A stretch of DNA of 64,000 nt from Sphingomonas hankookensis. GTDB lineage: Bacteria; Pseudomonadota; Alphaproteobacteria; Sphingomonadales; Sphingomonadaceae. The stretch lies in NCBI RefSeq assembly GCF_028551275.1, contig NZ_CP117025.1:3350001-3414000 (forward strand), in the 5' to 3' direction. This document shows positions 9,538-17,677 of the stretch, piece after piece; position 1 is the first letter of the stretch, and every line of letters begins with the position of its first letter. The position numbers and the translations under genes are program-made. The notes under the pieces were generated by a model. That model was not told the DNA's origin. It did no database searches and saw only the letters and a program-made list of their open reading frames with translations.

Positions 9538-10045
9538 GTCCGTCGCGATACCGCTTCGCCTTCCCAACATACACCGCCGCCGACATCCGCAACCCGGCGA
9601 GTTGCTCGTCGGTCAGCGTCTTGACCGCGCGTGCCGGGGCGCCGACGATCAAGCTCTTGGGCGGAAAACTCTTGCCCTCGGTCACCAGCGCCCCTGCCCC
9701 GACCACGCAATCCTCGCCGATCACCGCGTGGTTCAGCACCGTTGCTCCCATGCCGATCAGCACGCGGTCGCCGATGGTGCAGCCGTGGAGCACCGCGCGG
9801 TGGCCGATGGTGCAGTCTTCGCCCAGCGTCAGCGGCGCGCCGGGGTCGCTGTGGAGGACTGCGCCGTCCTGCACGTTGCTGCGCGCGCCGATGACGATCG
9901 CGCCATTGTCGGCGCGGACCACGGCGCCGAACCAGATGCTGGCCCCCGCCCCCAGCCGCACCGCGCCGATCAGGTCGGCGGACGGCGCGACCCAGCTGTC
10001 GGAGGCAAGGTCGGGAGTGGCGTCGGCGAGGGCGTAGATCGGCAT
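9521..10045 (-). CDS. Gamma carbonic anhydrase family protein
   Basis: 174-residue left-handed beta-helix protein built of hexapeptide repeats (IGAVRLGAGASIWFGAVVRAD, IVIGARSNVQDGAVLH, CTIGDRVLIGMGATVLNHAVIG). Histidines in AVLHSD, TIGHRAVLHG are placed as the zinc ligands of gamma carbonic anhydrases and the YrdA/PaaY group. The product may hydrate CO2 or act on thioesters; many homologues are catalytically weak. ATG 10045 (MPIYAL) is preferred to the longer open frame. It follows the histidine phosphatase by 13 bases. Confidence 0.85.
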   Translation of the reverse strand: MPIYALADATPDLASDSWVAPSADLIGAVRLGAGASIWFGAVVRADNGAIVIGARSNVQDGAVLHSDPGAPLTLGEDCTIGHRAVLHGCTIGDRVLIGMGATVLNHAVIGEDCVVGAGALVTEGKSFPPKSLIVGAPARAVKTLTDEQLAGLRMSAAVYVGKAKRYRDGLTALG

Positions 10046-10058
10046 GGCGCGGAGGCTA

Positions 10059-11219
10059 TCATCCCGCGACGACGGGGGCGAGTTTCGCGCGCAACAATTT
10101 GTCGAACCGGTCGAGCGGGCAGCGCTTCGCACAGCCGGGGATGGAGATCGGGCGATCGATCACCTTCGCAGTCCCCTTACGGATCGCGTCGAGCGGCTGC
10201 ACCCGGTAGGAGACGGTGACATACGGTCCCCGCGCGTCCCACCTGCGGGTCAGCACGAGTGCGCCGCCGGGGGCCGCATCGTTCCGCGCGAAACCGGGCG
10301 CGTCGAGATCGACGCCGAGTGCCGCCGCCAGCGCGGTGACGTTGGTGTCGTGGCCGACCAGCACTTCGAGGCGCGGACCATTCGCGGCGGTGAGCGTCCG
10401 CAGCATATGGTCGCCGACCGGCCCGGTCTGATGCGCGGTCATATAGGGTGAGCGGGTGAAGACGTCGAACAGCGCGGCGTGGAGCGCGCCCAGCCGGCGG
10501 ATCGTCGCGGCATCGGCGCGGCCGAAGCCGACGTCGCGCATCGGCATCCCCTCGGCATATTGCAGCAGGATCACCTGCGCGGTGCCCGACGTCGCGCGGA
10601 TCGGCCCGGTAAAGTCGACGCCGCGTCCATCGGCGGAGGGTTTCAGCGTCGCCAGGCCCGGCGTCGAACAGCCCGCGGGCAGGCCGCAGCCGAGCACGCG
10701 GTCGAGTTCGCGGATCGTGGCGGCATGGCGGGCGGTCAGCGCGTTCACCCCGCCGGTATAGGCGGTGATCGCCGCGACGGCCTTCGTCGCGTCGAACGCG
10801 GTCGCGCCGGCGCGCAGCGGTTCGAACAGCGGGTCGGTCTTGCCCTCCGGGTTATGCTCGACAGTCAGGTTGCAGCCGGGAGCGAGCGCGTCGGCATAGG
10901 CGCGGCCGGTGGCGATGGTGCGCTCGGGCGTGTTGGTGTGGATGCGGACGGTGCCGGGCGCGGGGCAGCCGGCGCCATTCAGCCAGCGGCGGTCGTGGCG
11001 GGCGAGTTGGGCGATTGCCCGAGCACCGTGGGGGGTGAGGAATTCGGGGGCGACCGGCCATGTCGGCCACTGTCCGGCGACCTTCGTGTCGAGCGGCGCC
11101 TCCCCGGTGATCGGCGCGCGCACGCCGTGGCGCATCAGCATCACGACGCGCTCCACCCGGTCCTGCGCTGCGGCGGGTAGCGGGGTCAGCAGGGTTGCGG
11201 CGAGGAGCAGGAGGCGCAT
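10059..11219 (-). CDS. Histidine-type acid phosphatase (phytase / glucose-1-phosphatase type)
   Basis: 386-residue exported phosphatase. A signal peptide (MRLLLLAATLLTPLPAAAQ) precedes the catalytic motif MRHGVRAP, whose histidine forms the phospho-enzyme. The distal proton-donor motif is VGHDTNV. Six or more cysteines suggest periplasmic disulfides. This family releases phosphate from sugar phosphates or phytate. It lies downstream of the TonB receptor on the same strand, separated by 267 bases of repeats, which suggests the receptor may import the same phosphorylated substrate or its products (inference). ATG 11219 follows a weak ribosome site. Confidence 0.85.
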   Translation of the reverse strand: MRLLLLAATLLTPLPAAAQDRVERVVMLMRHGVRAPITGEAPLDTKVAGQWPTWPVAPEFLTPHGARAIAQLARHDRRWLNGAGCPAPGTVRIHTNTPERTIATGRAYADALAPGCNLTVEHNPEGKTDPLFEPLRAGATAFDATKAVAAITAYTGGVNALTARHAATIRELDRVLGCGLPAGCSTPGLATLKPSADGRGVDFTGPIRATSGTAQVILLQYAEGMPMRDVGFGRADAATIRRLGALHAALFDVFTRSPYMTAHQTGPVGDHMLRTLTAANGPRLEVLVGHDTNVTALAAALGVDLDAPGFARNDAAPGGALVLTRRWDARGPYVTVSYRVQPLDAIRKGTAKVIDRPISIPGCAKRCPLDRFDKLLRAKLAPVVAG

Positions 11220-11244
11220 GATTCGTCCTTGTCTTCGTAAAGGG

Positions 11245-11325
11245 CCGTACCCCGCGCAGGCGGGGGTCCAGAGCGACAAACGGGATCGCTCTTGGCTCTG
11301 GACCCCCGCCTGCGCGGGGGTACGG
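11245..11325. repeat. Intergenic inverted repeat, family C
   Basis: Arms beginning CCGTACCCCGCGCAGGCGGG and ending CCCGCCTGCGCGGGGGTACG form a long hairpin between the TonB receptor and phosphatase genes. A close copy is at 49444-49524. Confidence 0.8.
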
Positions 11326-11338
11326 TCGTTTACTTCTT

Positions 11339-11422
11339 CGTCACCCCGGACTTGATCCGGGGTCTCGCTGTTGCGCAACGGCGGAAGAAGAAGCGGGACC
11401 CCGGGTCAAGCCCGGGGTGACG
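11339..11422. repeat. Intergenic inverted repeat, family A (paired hairpins)
   Basis: Two inverted copies of the GTCACCCCGGACTTGATCCG type unit flank a short centre. Together with the family C copy it fills nearly the whole 11220-11486 gap. Confidence 0.8.
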
Positions 11423-11486
11423 TCAGGGGTAGGCGTCACGACGCGGCATACGGACGCGGGCGGCGACGCTGACGCCGCCCACCCCC

Positions 11487-14297
11487 TCACATCTTCATCG
11501 TCAGGCTGAACTGGAACACCCGGCCGGTCTTCAGATAGCCGCCGTTGCGGTCGTTGGAGATATATTTCTCCGTCTTCCCCACGGTCGCCCAATAGGTGTG
11601 CTGGTCGAGCAGGTTGCGCGCCGACACGCCGATTTCGAGATTGTCGGTGACTTCGTACGCGGCACCGAAGTTCAGCTCGCCGACCGGCTGGACATAGATG
11701 TCCGGCTGGCTGTCCTGCACCGCCGCCAGGAACTTGCCGGTATAGTTGTACCACAGGTTCGTGCGGAACCCGCCGCCGGCATAGAAGACCTCCGCATTAT
11801 AGATCAGGTCCGGTGCCTGCGGCAGCGTGCTGGTGCGGGTGGTGCGCACGCCGTTCAGCGGGATGACGTAGTTCGCCTCGGTCTTCTGGTAGGTGATGTT
11901 GCCGCCCACGCCGAAATTGCCGAGGAACGCGCTGTCGACCATGTCGCCGACGGTGAAGCGGCCCGATGCCTCGACGCCCTTCGCCGTGCCGCCGCCGCCG
12001 TTGATCGGGCGGGTATAGGTGATGCCGTCGATCGTCTCGCCCGCGGTCCGGGTCGCGGTGGTGACGACGAAGTTCGACAGGTCTTTGTAATAGGCGGCAA
12101 GCTGGACGTAGCGGCCGACGCCCATCTGGACATCGACGCCCGCGTCATAGCTCCATGCCTGCACCGGCTTCAGGTCCGGGTTGGGCTGGCTGATCGCGGT
12201 GATCGCGTTGCCCCGTGCCGCGTCGCGGGTGATCCGGGTCGGGCCGGCCAGCAGGTCGAACGCCGGGCGGGCATAGCTCGAACGGGCCGAGGCGCGGACG
12301 GTCAGGTTGCCGTTCGGCTTCCACGCCGCCAGCACGCTCGGGTCGACATGGTCGTAATCGCGACCGGCATTGACGAAGCGCGCGCCGTCGCTGTCGCTCA
12401 GATAATAGCGCGCGGTGAAGCTGTTATCCTCGTACCGGATGCCCGGCATCACTTCGAGATTGCCGAAGGTCAGCGTGGCGGTGCCGTACAGCGCCTTGCG
12501 CCGTTCGCTGCCGTCGAGCAGCCCCTGGTTGATCGTCGCCTGCGCGATGACCATCGGATCGACGAACCCGCGCACCTGCGCATCGAGCTGCGCCCGCGAC
12601 AGCACCTTGAGCGGGCGTGCCGGATAATAATCGAGGAAGTCCTTCAGGACATAGCCCAGATACTGGTTGATCGACGGCCCCTGCACCGTGCCGTTCTGCA
12701 GCGGCGTGAGGAAGCGATAGCGGGTATTGTCGGGGGCAAGGCTGCGGCCGTCGCGGTCCGCGTCCTCATACAGTCCGCCGACCTCGACCGACAGGAAGTC
12801 GTCGTTGGTCCAGCCGATGCTGCCCTTCAGCGTCTTCTTGGTTTCGCTGAGATAGTCATAGCCGCGCTGGACATAGAGCTGGGTCGGACGGTCGAGCGAG
12901 GAGACGAAGGCGGTCGCCCCGGCCGACAGCACCGGGCGCGGCGATTTCGGGTTGGACAGGTCGACGACGACGCCTTCGGTCGCGGCACCGGTGTTGGTCG
13001 CAGTGCCGTTATAGGCGATGCCGCGGAACGCCGCCTCGATCCGGGTCGGCTGGTCGAAGCGGCCATCGGCATAGGCGCCTTCCAGCGCGGCGGTGAAGCC
13101 ATTCCAATGCGCCTTCGCGCCCAGCTGGGCCGAGAACAGTTCCTGTTCGATATCCTCGGTACGGAAATAGCTGGCCGGGTTCACGCCCTGCGGGGTGTAG
13201 ACGCCCGCCGCGTTATAGGCGCGGGTGGTGCTGCCGTCGCGGCGCGTGCGCAGCGGATTGCCGCTCGACTGGCCGCTGGTCGTCTCGTTGCGCAGACCCG
13301 TCTGGTTCATCGTGTTGGTGTTGAGATATGTGGCGTAGTTTACGCGGGCGAACAGGTCGATCGCGTCGCTGCGGAAATCGAACGCGCCGGTCGCGCCGTA
13401 CCGCTTGATCTTGTTGTTGTAGAAATTCCACTGCACGCCGTTGCCCGACAGCGCGTTGGGATTGTCGCGCGCGGTGCCGACGTCGAACTGCGTCGTCTGG
13501 TAATCGCTCTGCACCGCGGTCGATTCGGCCGCGTTGCCGCGCTCTTCATAATAGCCCGCGAGGTACCCGCCGAACTGGTGGTCGCTGCCGAAGCGGCGCG
13601 CGGCGTCGAGGCCGATCGCCCCGCCGAACGCTTCCTGTTCGCGGTCGAGCGCGAGGCCGGCGACCTGCCCCAGCACGCGGGCGCGGGTGAAGCTCTGGTT
13701 GAAGTCGAACGCGGTCGGAGTGCGCAGGTCGACGATGCCGGCGATGCTGTCGGCATCCTTGGCGGCGCCCGGCGTCTTGTCGGTGACGATGCCGCCGATC
13801 GCGAAGGGTGAGAAGAGGTTGAGCGAGATCGCGCGGTTGTTGCCCGAGGTCTGCGGCAGGCGCAGGCCGTCGAGGGTATAGGCGTTGTAGCTGGTGTCGA
13901 AACCGCGGATCGTCACGAACTGCGCTTCGCCGGTCGCGCTCTGGTTGCGGCCCTGGTCGCGGCTGACCGAAACGCCGGGCAGCATCTTGGCGAGGTCGGC
14001 GATGCTGGTCTGCGAATGGATCGCCACGTCGCCGGTAGTAACGATGTCGATCGTGGCGATCGCCTGCTGTTCCTCGTTCAGCGCGGTGCGCTGCCGACGG
14101 CCGTTGACGACGATGTCGTCGGTCAGCGATTCGCTGGCGGTCTGCTGCGGTTCTTCCGTCGCGGGCAGCGCGGTCGCGTCCTGCGCAAGGGCGGCGGCGG
14201 GCAGCAGCGCGCCCAGCGTCAGCGCGGCGATGCCGCTGGACAGGACGAGCGCATGGGCGCGCCGCCGGCGTGCCGGCAGCGTCGGGATCGACGACAT
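11487..14297 (-). CDS. TonB-dependent outer-membrane receptor
   Basis: 936-residue receptor of the Caulobacter/sphingomonad type. A signal peptide (to about residue 38, ending AAALAQ) precedes a TonB-box-like region DDIVVNGRR. The plug domain (about 70-200) includes IADLAKMLPGVSVSRD, VTIRGFDTSYNAYTLDGLRLP and IAGIVDLRT. The rest is a 22-strand barrel with the terminal aromatic-ending strand RVFQFSLTMKM. It imports an unidentified ligand; the neighbouring acid phosphatase and the phosphatase-fold enzyme point to a phosphorylated organic compound, but sugar or siderophore ligands are possible. Divergent from the DeoR regulator. Confidence 0.92.
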   Translation of the reverse strand: MSSIPTLPARRRRAHALVLSSGIAALTLGALLPAAALAQDATALPATEEPQQTASESLTDDIVVNGRRQRTALNEEQQAIATIDIVTTGDVAIHSQTSIADLAKMLPGVSVSRDQGRNQSATGEAQFVTIRGFDTSYNAYTLDGLRLPQTSGNNRAISLNLFSPFAIGGIVTDKTPGAAKDADSIAGIVDLRTPTAFDFNQSFTRARVLGQVAGLALDREQEAFGGAIGLDAARRFGSDHQFGGYLAGYYEERGNAAESTAVQSDYQTTQFDVGTARDNPNALSGNGVQWNFYNNKIKRYGATGAFDFRSDAIDLFARVNYATYLNTNTMNQTGLRNETTSGQSSGNPLRTRRDGSTTRAYNAAGVYTPQGVNPASYFRTEDIEQELFSAQLGAKAHWNGFTAALEGAYADGRFDQPTRIEAAFRGIAYNGTATNTGAATEGVVVDLSNPKSPRPVLSAGATAFVSSLDRPTQLYVQRGYDYLSETKKTLKGSIGWTNDDFLSVEVGGLYEDADRDGRSLAPDNTRYRFLTPLQNGTVQGPSINQYLGYVLKDFLDYYPARPLKVLSRAQLDAQVRGFVDPMVIAQATINQGLLDGSERRKALYGTATLTFGNLEVMPGIRYEDNSFTARYYLSDSDGARFVNAGRDYDHVDPSVLAAWKPNGNLTVRASARSSYARPAFDLLAGPTRITRDAARGNAITAISQPNPDLKPVQAWSYDAGVDVQMGVGRYVQLAAYYKDLSNFVVTTATRTAGETIDGITYTRPINGGGGTAKGVEASGRFTVGDMVDSAFLGNFGVGGNITYQKTEANYVIPLNGVRTTRTSTLPQAPDLIYNAEVFYAGGGFRTNLWYNYTGKFLAAVQDSQPDIYVQPVGELNFGAAYEVTDNLEIGVSARNLLDQHTYWATVGKTEKYISNDRNGGYLKTGRVFQFSLTMKM

Positions 14298-14371
14298 GGA
14301 TATTCCCCCTGGGACGTGTTCTGGATGATGCGGGGTTGTTCCCCGTTGGCCCGCGCCCCTAGGCGGCTGCT

Positions 14372-14389
14372 GTGTATATTTTATGACAC
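14372..14389 (-). promoter_or_regulatory. Possible Pho-box-like element upstream of the TonB receptor
   Basis: Read on the minus strand the sequence is GTGTCATAAAATATACAC, sharing GTGTCATAAA with the better Pho-box candidate before pstS. The second half-site is poor, so this is tentative. It lies about 75 bases before the receptor start. Confidence 0.3.
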
Positions 14390-14511
14390 TTGCCGTTCAT
14401 ATCCATGAATCCGCCAATATGAGCGATCCAGTTCACAAAATTTGATGGAATCCTGTTGATATCCGCATGGATCGCTTGTCTCGCGACCTGTCGGCGATAT
14501 GGTGTGCGCCC

Positions 14512-15267
14512 ATGATGAAGCGCCGCGACCGCCGCCAGGAGATCCTCGACCTGCTCGCGCAGGGGGAGCCACTGGGCATTCACATGCTGGCCGATACGCT
14601 GACCGTGTCGGACGAGACGGTGCGCCGCGAGCTGCGGCTGCTGGAGGCGGACGGGCTGGTCGAGCGCATCCATGGCGGCGCGCGGCTGGCGAAATCGGTC
14701 GAGGAAGGGCCGTTCGAGGCGCGGCTGCATCGCGATGCCGGCGCGAAGCAGCGCATCGCCGCCGCCGTCGCACAGACGGTGGCCGATGGCGACTCGCTCT
14801 ATCTCGATGCCAGTTCGACCGCCTTCCATGTCGCGCAGGCTTTGAAGGGGAAGCGCGACCTGACCATCGTCACCAACGCGCTGGGCGTCGCGGCGGAATT
14901 GGGCGGGCGCTATGGCAACCGGCTGTATCTCGCCGGGGGCGAGCTGGACGAACGCTATCGCGCATTTTTCGACGCTACTGCACGGGCCTATCTGGCACAG
15001 TTCCGGCCGGCCATGGCGATCGTGTCGACCGAATCGGTCGATGTCGCGGCCGGCTTCACCGATTATCACATCGGCGAGGGCGAAGTGTGCCGCCAGATGA
15101 TTGCCCAGTCGCGGCGGGTGACGATGGCGGTCGACGCATCGAAATTCGACCGGGCGAGCGTGGTCGCGGTGGCGTCGTTCGCGGAGGTCGACCGAATCGT
15201 CTCCGATCGGGAGATGGACGACGCCTATGCCGGGGTGAGTGCCGGCGTCGAATGGATCGTCGCATGA
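14512..15267 (+). CDS. DeoR/GlpR-family transcriptional regulator
   Basis: 251-residue repressor with an N-terminal DeoR helix-turn-helix (MLADTLTVSDETVRRELRLLEADGLVERIHGGARL, about 20-55) and a C-terminal sugar-phosphate sensor domain of the ribose-5-phosphate isomerase-like fold (DGDSLYLDASSTAFHVAQAL and LTIVTNALGVAAELG). These regulators respond to phosphorylated sugars. ATG 14512 is preferred over the upstream ATG 14467, as the family usually begins a few residues before the winged helix. It overlaps the next gene as ATGA and is divergent from the receptor, which it may control. Confidence 0.87.
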   Translation: MMKRRDRRQEILDLLAQGEPLGIHMLADTLTVSDETVRRELRLLEADGLVERIHGGARLAKSVEEGPFEARLHRDAGAKQRIAAAVAQTVADGDSLYLDASSTAFHVAQALKGKRDLTIVTNALGVAAELGGRYGNRLYLAGGELDERYRAFFDATARAYLAQFRPAMAIVSTESVDVAAGFTDYHIGEGEVCRQMIAQSRRVTMAVDASKFDRASVVAVASFAEVDRIVSDREMDDAYAGVSAGVEWIVA

Positions 15268-16076
15268 TCCGCTGGCTGGCGCTGGCGCTGGCGATCGTCG
15301 TCCTGCCTGCCGATGCGCGCGACCTGCGCGTGATGAGCTTCAACGTGCGCTATCCCAACCCGGACGACGGCGCGAACCGGTGGGAGGCGCGCGCACCGAT
15401 CCTGATCGACACGATCCGTAGCGCAGATCCGGACGTGATCGGCACGCAGGAATTGTACCGGCGACAGGGCGACGCGATCGTCGCTGCCCTGCCGCACTGG
15501 CGCTGGTTCGGGCGCGACCGGCATGGGGGCCATGCCGACGAGCATATGGGCATCCTCTATCGCACCGACCGGCTGCGGCTGGTGCGGCACGGCGATTTCT
15601 GGCTGTCCGCGACCCCCGACCGGGTGGGGAGTGCGAGCTGGGGCATCGATCTGCCGCGCATGGTCAGTTGGGGCGAGTTCCGGCGGGCGGACGGCCAACG
15701 CTTTGTGCTGTTCGACACCCATTTCCCGCATCGCGACGTCGATGCGGTGGCGCGGACGAGGGCGGCAGAGGTGCTGCTCGGCCGGATGCGGGGCATCGCC
15801 GGGCGGTTGCCGGTGGTGGTGACCGGCGACCTGAACGCGCAGCCCGACAGCGCGGCCTATCGGGTGTTCACCGGCGCGCTGACCGATGCGTGGCAGCAGG
15901 CGCCGAAGCGGTCCGGGCCGGTGCTGACGTTCCACGACTTCACCGGCACGCCGGACCGGCGGATCGATTATGTGTTCGTGCGCGGGTTGCGGCCGGTATC
16001 GGCGCGGGTAGCGACCGACCATCGCGGCCCGCGCTACCCGTCCGACCATTTCCCGGTGGTGGTGGATCTGCACTGA
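15264..16076 (+). CDS. Secreted endonuclease/exonuclease/phosphatase family enzyme
   Basis: 270 residues with a signal peptide (MIRWLALALAIVVLPADA). The fold's catalytic blocks are present in order: LRVMSFNVRYPN, DVIGTQEL (metal-binding glutamate), VVTGDLNAQP, RIDYVFV and SDHFPVVVDL (terminal catalytic histidine). Members cleave phosphodiesters or phosphomonoesters of nucleic acids, phospholipids or inositol phosphates; export suggests a scavenging role. It overlaps the DeoR gene by 4 bases, so the two form an operon. Confidence 0.87.
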   Translation: MIRWLALALAIVVLPADARDLRVMSFNVRYPNPDDGANRWEARAPILIDTIRSADPDVIGTQELYRRQGDAIVAALPHWRWFGRDRHGGHADEHMGILYRTDRLRLVRHGDFWLSATPDRVGSASWGIDLPRMVSWGEFRRADGQRFVLFDTHFPHRDVDAVARTRAAEVLLGRMRGIAGRLPVVVTGDLNAQPDSAAYRVFTGALTDAWQQAPKRSGPVLTFHDFTGTPDRRIDYVFVRGLRPVSARVATDHRGPRYPSDHFPVVVDLH

Positions 16077-16103
16077 GCGGCGGACATGTGCCCTGCCCAA
16101 ATT

Positions 16104-16131
16104 GTCACCCCGGACTTGATCCGGGGTGACG
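16104..16131. repeat. Intergenic inverted repeat, family A (single hairpin)
   Basis: A compact palindrome of the GTCACCCCGGACTTGATCCG unit occupies half of the 62-bp gap between two convergent genes. It would form a strong stem in either transcript and may serve both as terminator. Confidence 0.75.
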
Positions 16132-16138
16132 GGCGGGG

Positions 16139-17407
16139 TCACCCCCGCCGCCGCACCAGCCACACCGTATCGCCGGCATCGTCGACCACGAAGATCGCGC
16201 CGTCGGCCCGCGTCTGGATGCTGACCGGGCGGCCATAGACGGTGCCCTTCTTCGCATCCGCCACGAATCCGGTCAGGAACGGCTGCGGATCGCCGGTCGG
16301 GCGACCCTCGGCAAAGGGCACGGCGAGCACGTCATAGCCGCTGAAGCTCGACCGGTTCCACGATCCGTGCCGCGCGACGAACGCGGTCGGCGCGCCCTGC
16401 TTGGCAAAGGCGATGCCGAGCGCCGCCGCATGCGCGCCGACCGCGACGTCGGGCAGCAGCGTGGTGGCGAGCAGTTCGCGCTTCTCGTTGGCGTGGCGCG
16501 GGTCCTGCTTGCCGAAATAGCTGTACGGCCAGCCGTAGAAACCGCCTTCGCGCACCCCGACCAGATAGTCGGGGGCGATGTCGTCGCCGATCTCGTCGCG
16601 CTCGTTGACCGCAGTCCACAGGGTGTTGGTGCCCGGCACGAAGTCCATGCCGACCGGATTGCGCAGCCCCGACGCATAGGTCCGCTCGCGTCCCGTAGTC
16701 AGGTCGATGGCGAGGATCGCGGCGCGGCGCTTTTCCTCGTCCATACCATATTCGCCGACATTCGACGCCGACCCGACCGACACGAACAGCGTACGCCCGT
16801 CGGGGCTGAGCAGCAGGTTGCGGGTCCAGTGGTTGTTATAGCCACCGGCGGGCACGGTCGCATGGGTACGCGGCGCTGCGGTGATGCTGGTCTGGCCCGG
16901 CTGATAGGGGAAGCTGACCACCGCATCGGTATTGGCGACATACAGCCGGCCATTGGCGTACTGCATCCCGAACGGCTGGTTCAGATTCTCGCGCAGCACG
17001 AAGCGCTGTTCGGCGATCCCGTCGCGGTTCGCGTCGCGCAGCAGCGTGATGCGGTTGGCGCTGTAGCCGGTGGTCTTCGACAGCGCCTGTCCGCGCGCGA
17101 CCTCCGGATCGGCGTCGAGCTTGGGCAGGGTGCGCGCTTCGGACACCAGCATGTCGCCATTGGGCAGCAGCAGCGCCTGGCGCGGATAGTCGAGCCCGCC
17201 GGCGAACTTCACGACCTCCCAGCCCCGCGGCGCGGTGGGAGCGCGGCCTTCGGGCCAGCCGATGGTGACCGGATGGTTGACCACCGATTCGGTCGCATAG
17301 GGCGGCGCGGTTTCGGTGTAGCCGGGTATCGATTTCTGCGGCGCCTGCGCGAAGGCGGCGGTCGAGAACAGGGCGAGCGTCGTCGCGCCCAGCGTGCGAA
17401 GGTTCAT
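16139..17407 (-). CDS. PQQ-type glucose/sorbosone dehydrogenase family protein
   Basis: 422-residue exported six-bladed beta-propeller. The signal peptide is MNLRTLGATTLALFSTAAFA. Family blocks include GLDYPRQALLLPNGDMLVSE, GVREGGFYGWPYSYFG, RHGSWNRSSFSGYDVLAVPF and a final ADGAIFVVDDAGDTVWLVRR. Relatives oxidise aldose sugars with pyrroloquinoline quinone and calcium, though many members are untested. ATG 17407 is preferred to the upstream ATG 17470 because it begins a clean signal peptide. Convergent with the phosphatase-fold gene. Confidence 0.85.
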   Translation of the reverse strand: MNLRTLGATTLALFSTAAFAQAPQKSIPGYTETAPPYATESVVNHPVTIGWPEGRAPTAPRGWEVVKFAGGLDYPRQALLLPNGDMLVSEARTLPKLDADPEVARGQALSKTTGYSANRITLLRDANRDGIAEQRFVLRENLNQPFGMQYANGRLYVANTDAVVSFPYQPGQTSITAAPRTHATVPAGGYNNHWTRNLLLSPDGRTLFVSVGSASNVGEYGMDEEKRRAAILAIDLTTGRERTYASGLRNPVGMDFVPGTNTLWTAVNERDEIGDDIAPDYLVGVREGGFYGWPYSYFGKQDPRHANEKRELLATTLLPDVAVGAHAAALGIAFAKQGAPTAFVARHGSWNRSSFSGYDVLAVPFAEGRPTGDPQPFLTGFVADAKKGTVYGRPVSIQTRADGAIFVVDDAGDTVWLVRRRG

Positions 17408-17526
17408 TGCGAGTCCCCATGTTGCCATGGGGGCGTGAACCGGGCGCGCGCCGCGCGGGTCCGTCAGCAATGAAATGATACGGGTTGGGTACGCGGAGGG
17501 TCGTTCCCGGTACGGGGAGGATACAG

Positions 17527-17671
17527 CTCCTCCCCATCATCTATGGGGAGGGGGACCAGCCGTCAGGCTGGTGGAGGGGCAATGGCGCGCACGCTGACGT
17601 GGCGCCTGGGGCGGCACCCCTCCACCATCCGCTGCGCGGACGGTCCCCCTCCCCGCGGTGCGGGGAGGATC
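17527..17671. repeat. Intergenic inverted repeat, family E
   Basis: Long composite hairpin beginning CTCCTCCCCATCATCTATGG and ending near CCCCGCGGTGCGGGGAGG, with inner parts GGTGGAGGGG and CCCCTCCACC. It fills most of the gap after glmS. A related copy is at 22442-22580. Confidence 0.75.
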
Positions 17672-17677
17672 TTTTCG

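Noticed and set aside
11598..13811. A 737-codon open frame opposite the TonB receptor
   Set aside because: Its translation is Arg/Asp/Ala-rich with no domain; the receptor on the other strand is clear.
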